Under the pieces are notes generated by a model. It had not been told where the DNA came from, ran no database searches, and was given only the letters and a program-made list of their open reading frames with translations. 6,900 bases of DNA, taken from contig JANXZD010000229.1 of the NCBI GenBank assembly GCA_025355705.1, positions 1-6,900 of the forward strand. Reading direction: 5' to 3'. The DNA is from Bacteroidota bacterium (GTDB lineage Bacteria; Bacteroidota; Ignavibacteria; UBA10030; UBA8401). Each line of letters begins with the position of its first letter. Position 1 is the stretch's first letter. The translations under genes were made by a program, and so were the position numbers. Shown one piece after another: positions 5,107-6,900 of the stretch.

Positions 5107-6900
5107 TTATTTTTTTACAATAGAATCTTTTTTGCCAGCACCGCTCAACGCTAATTGTGCCTGCATCTGTCCTTTTTGCATCTCTACCCACTGAGGCAAT
5201 CCCTGAGTTGTGGGATATGCAGCTTTAATGCGATCAAGGATCTCGATCGCTTTGTCATAGCGTCCGCGATTTTGATACATTGTGTATAACATATAATACG
5301 GATGATATTGATTGGTGAACGGTTCTAACACCGGCTTTGAAACGATATCAAGCAATCGAGACTCAAGGCTCTTCGTCATTTCTTCATATCGTTCTTTTGC
5401 TCCTGCGAAATGATAGAAGTTAGTGATATCAAATTCTACGCGATAGTCCATCGGAAGAACAGCGATCGGTAATTTCACCATCATCGAATCAAGTGTTGCA
5501 ACAGCGTTGACATTATCATGAGCAGTATTGATATAATACAGCGCAAGACGCATGAATGCATTGCGATAATTCATCGCAAGACGTGTGACATTCTCATCAT
5601 AATGCACCGTTGTATTTTTTAATCCGCGATAACGATACCCACGCTGAAAATTCAAGTTTGGCACAGTAGGTTCATTCAACAAATTTGTTGAAAGAATTTT
5701 CGGATCGATAACACCTTCGTCCGTAGGGGTTGCGTACGGTATCAATTTCATCGCTAACCCATCCATACGGAAAAATCGATCAAGTCCGATCTTTGAATCC
5801 GGTGTTGATGTGACCGCAATATAAATCGGTCGCACCCAATTATTGGAACGGATAATATCATACGCCATAATATCCTGTGCACGGATCGCTTTGATCACCT
5901 GTCCGCCTGCCTGTGGGAAAGACATCGTATTTGGGAGTATGAATTTAATCTCTCCATCTTTTGCCGCAGTATCGTTCTTCATCTTCGGCTGTTTTGGTTT
6001 GTCGGAGAATTGTTCGTATTCCCTCATCACATCGGCAGGAACAGGGATCGTCATTTCTCTCGGTTCCCATTGCATCGGACCGATCTGTTCGATCTCCTGA
6101 TCTGTTAAACTGATCGCAACTTTTTTCGCACCATGAGGTTCTTGATGTTTCAATTGACTAATATACCACGATGTATTCACCAAACTGAGATTGACAATTC
6201 GAATATCACGGCGAACGCCTTCAACATCCTGTAAGTACCATAACGGAAATGTATCATTGTCGCCATTGGTGAAGAGAATAGCATCCGGTTCGCACGATTG
6301 CAGCAGGTTGTAAGAATAATCCCACGCAACATAATCACCCGTACGATCGGCGGATTTATAATTTGTACGTGCCATATTCATAGGAACAAAGACCAAACAA
6401 AATGCAAGTGCACCGTACGTCAGATATTTTTGTAGTTGTTCATTCTTCACCGCTTCGCGGATAGAGTCGATGATGCCGATCGTACCGATACCGATCCAAA
6501 GAGAGAAAACAAAAAACGCACCGACAAAGAAATAATCTCGTTCACGCGGCTGCGGATTTTGCATATTGAAATAAAACGCCATGATCAGGCCCATCAAGAT
6601 GAAAAAATTGAAGAACACCCACCACATCACCTTATCTTTTTTGAAATGATAATACATTCCAAATAGTCCGATGAACAACGGAATGCCCCATAACTGTTTC
6701 CAATTCACGCCCGCGCCCTGAAAATCCCCTTCACTTCCGGCGTACTGCCACAAGAAATATCGCATGAACATTTCATCCAACTGATAGCGTATCAAATAAT
6801 CAGAATCGCTTTTATAATTTGTATAGATACCCTGATGCTGCGGTTCCTGACTGTAACGGCGTTTAAAGAGCGGAGCATCGCCATATTGTTCACGATTGAG
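5107..6900 (-). CDS. DUF2723 (TMEM260-like) membrane protein, 5' end cut by window
   Basis: The C-terminal 597 residues of a large membrane protein of the DUF2723 family; the frame stays open to base 6900. The edge-proximal residues NREQYGDAPLFKRRY are typical of the family interior, so the start is outside the window. Full members are commonly about 900-1100 residues. From the edge, likely membrane helices are at about 70-84, 91-111, 123-145 and 158-175, with the family-typical NPQPRERDYFFVGAFF at 115-130. After the last helix comes a soluble region with FTNGDNDTFPLWYLQDVEGVRRD (about 210-232), which is strongly conserved in DUF2723. A TPR-like repeat follows near the end (YDKAIEILDRIKAAYP, about 548-563), then a Lys-rich tail. 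Human TMEM260 is reported to be a protein O-mannosyltransferase. A glycosyltransferase role using a lipid-linked sugar is therefore plausible for the bacterial relatives but inferred. A terminator hairpin follows the stop codon. Confidence 0.92.
   Translation of the reverse strand, partial: LNREQYGDAPLFKRRYSQEPQHQGIYTNYKSDSDYLIRYQLDEMFMRYFLWQYAGSEGDFQGAGVNWKQLWGIPLFIGLFGMYYHFKKDKVMWWVFFNFFILMGLIMAFYFNMQNPQPRERDYFFVGAFFVFSLWIGIGTIGIIDSIREAVKNEQLQKYLTYGALAFCLVFVPMNMARTNYKSADRTGDYVAWDYSYNLLQSCEPDAILFTNGDNDTFPLWYLQDVEGVRRDIRIVNLSLVNTSWYISQLKHQEPHGAKKVAISLTDQEIEQIGPMQWEPREMTIPVPADVMREYEQFSDKPKQPKMKNDTAAKDGEIKFILPNTMSFPQAGGQVIKAIRAQDIMAYDIIRSNNWVRPIYIAVTSTPDSKIGLDRFFRMDGLAMKLIPYATPTDEGVIDPKILSTNLLNEPTVPNLNFQRGYRYRGLKNTTVHYDENVTRLAMNYRNAFMRLALYYINTAHDNVNAVATLDSMMVKLPIAVLPMDYRVEFDITNFYHFAGAKERYEEMTKSLESRLLDIVSKPVLEPFTNQYHPYYMLYTMYQNRGRYDKAIEILDRIKAAYPTTQGLPQWVEMQKGQMQAQLALSGAGKKDSIVKK

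Noticed and set aside
6793..6795. TTG at 6795 as the start of the DUF2723 gene.
   Set aside because: The frame continues upstream to the window edge with family-typical residues (NREQYGDAPL), so this is an internal Leu codon.

Overview
The window reads as ordinary chromosomal DNA from an AT-rich bacterium. The best guess is the Bacteroidota/Ignavibacteriota side of the tree. This rests mainly on the large DUF2723 (TMEM260-like) membrane protein at the right edge, which is characteristic of that group, plus a stand-alone Pta and densely packed short operons. Several genes carry a purine-rich AAGGA/GAGGA ribosome site and others carry none. The lineage call is inference; no rRNA or other marker is present.

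Layout. On the + strand, the 3' part of a phosphate acetyltransferase gene (1-828, cut by the left edge) is followed after 26 bases by a DUF985 cupin (855-1310). A short convergent gap (1311-1381) separates these from a long run of minus-strand genes. Read in their own direction, right to left, these are: the C-terminal about 600 residues of a DUF2723 protein (6900-5107, cut by the right edge), a hairpin terminator (about 5037-5078), a SAM-dependent methyltransferase (5002-4235), a 51-base gap almost filled by a heptamer and inverted repeat, a family 4 glycosyltransferase (4183-3068), an exported alpha/beta hydrolase overlapping it by 4 bases (3071-2175), a 65-base gap with a small hairpin, a QueF-like T-fold protein (2109-1696), and a 105-residue membrane protein overlapping that by 4 bases (1699-1382). 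No intergenic stretch exceeds about 105 bases, and I see no tRNA, rRNA, CRISPR array or transposase.

How the genes may work together. Pta makes or uses acetyl phosphate in the acetate/acetyl-CoA branch. The methyltransferase, glycosyltransferase and exported hydrolase look like a small set acting on a glycan, glycolipid or other envelope compound, but the substrate cannot be read from sequence. The DUF2723 protein is a multi-membrane-segment, glycosyltransferase-like envelope protein in its own transcription unit.

The most unusual item is the QueF homologue. It keeps the QueF signature around residues 75-88 and the catalytic Asp, but has Gly where the nitrile-reducing Cys should be and Tyr where the catalytic His should be. 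It also has a shortened N-terminal segment. It is coupled to an unrecognised small membrane protein, so this pair may do something other than queuosine-precursor reduction.
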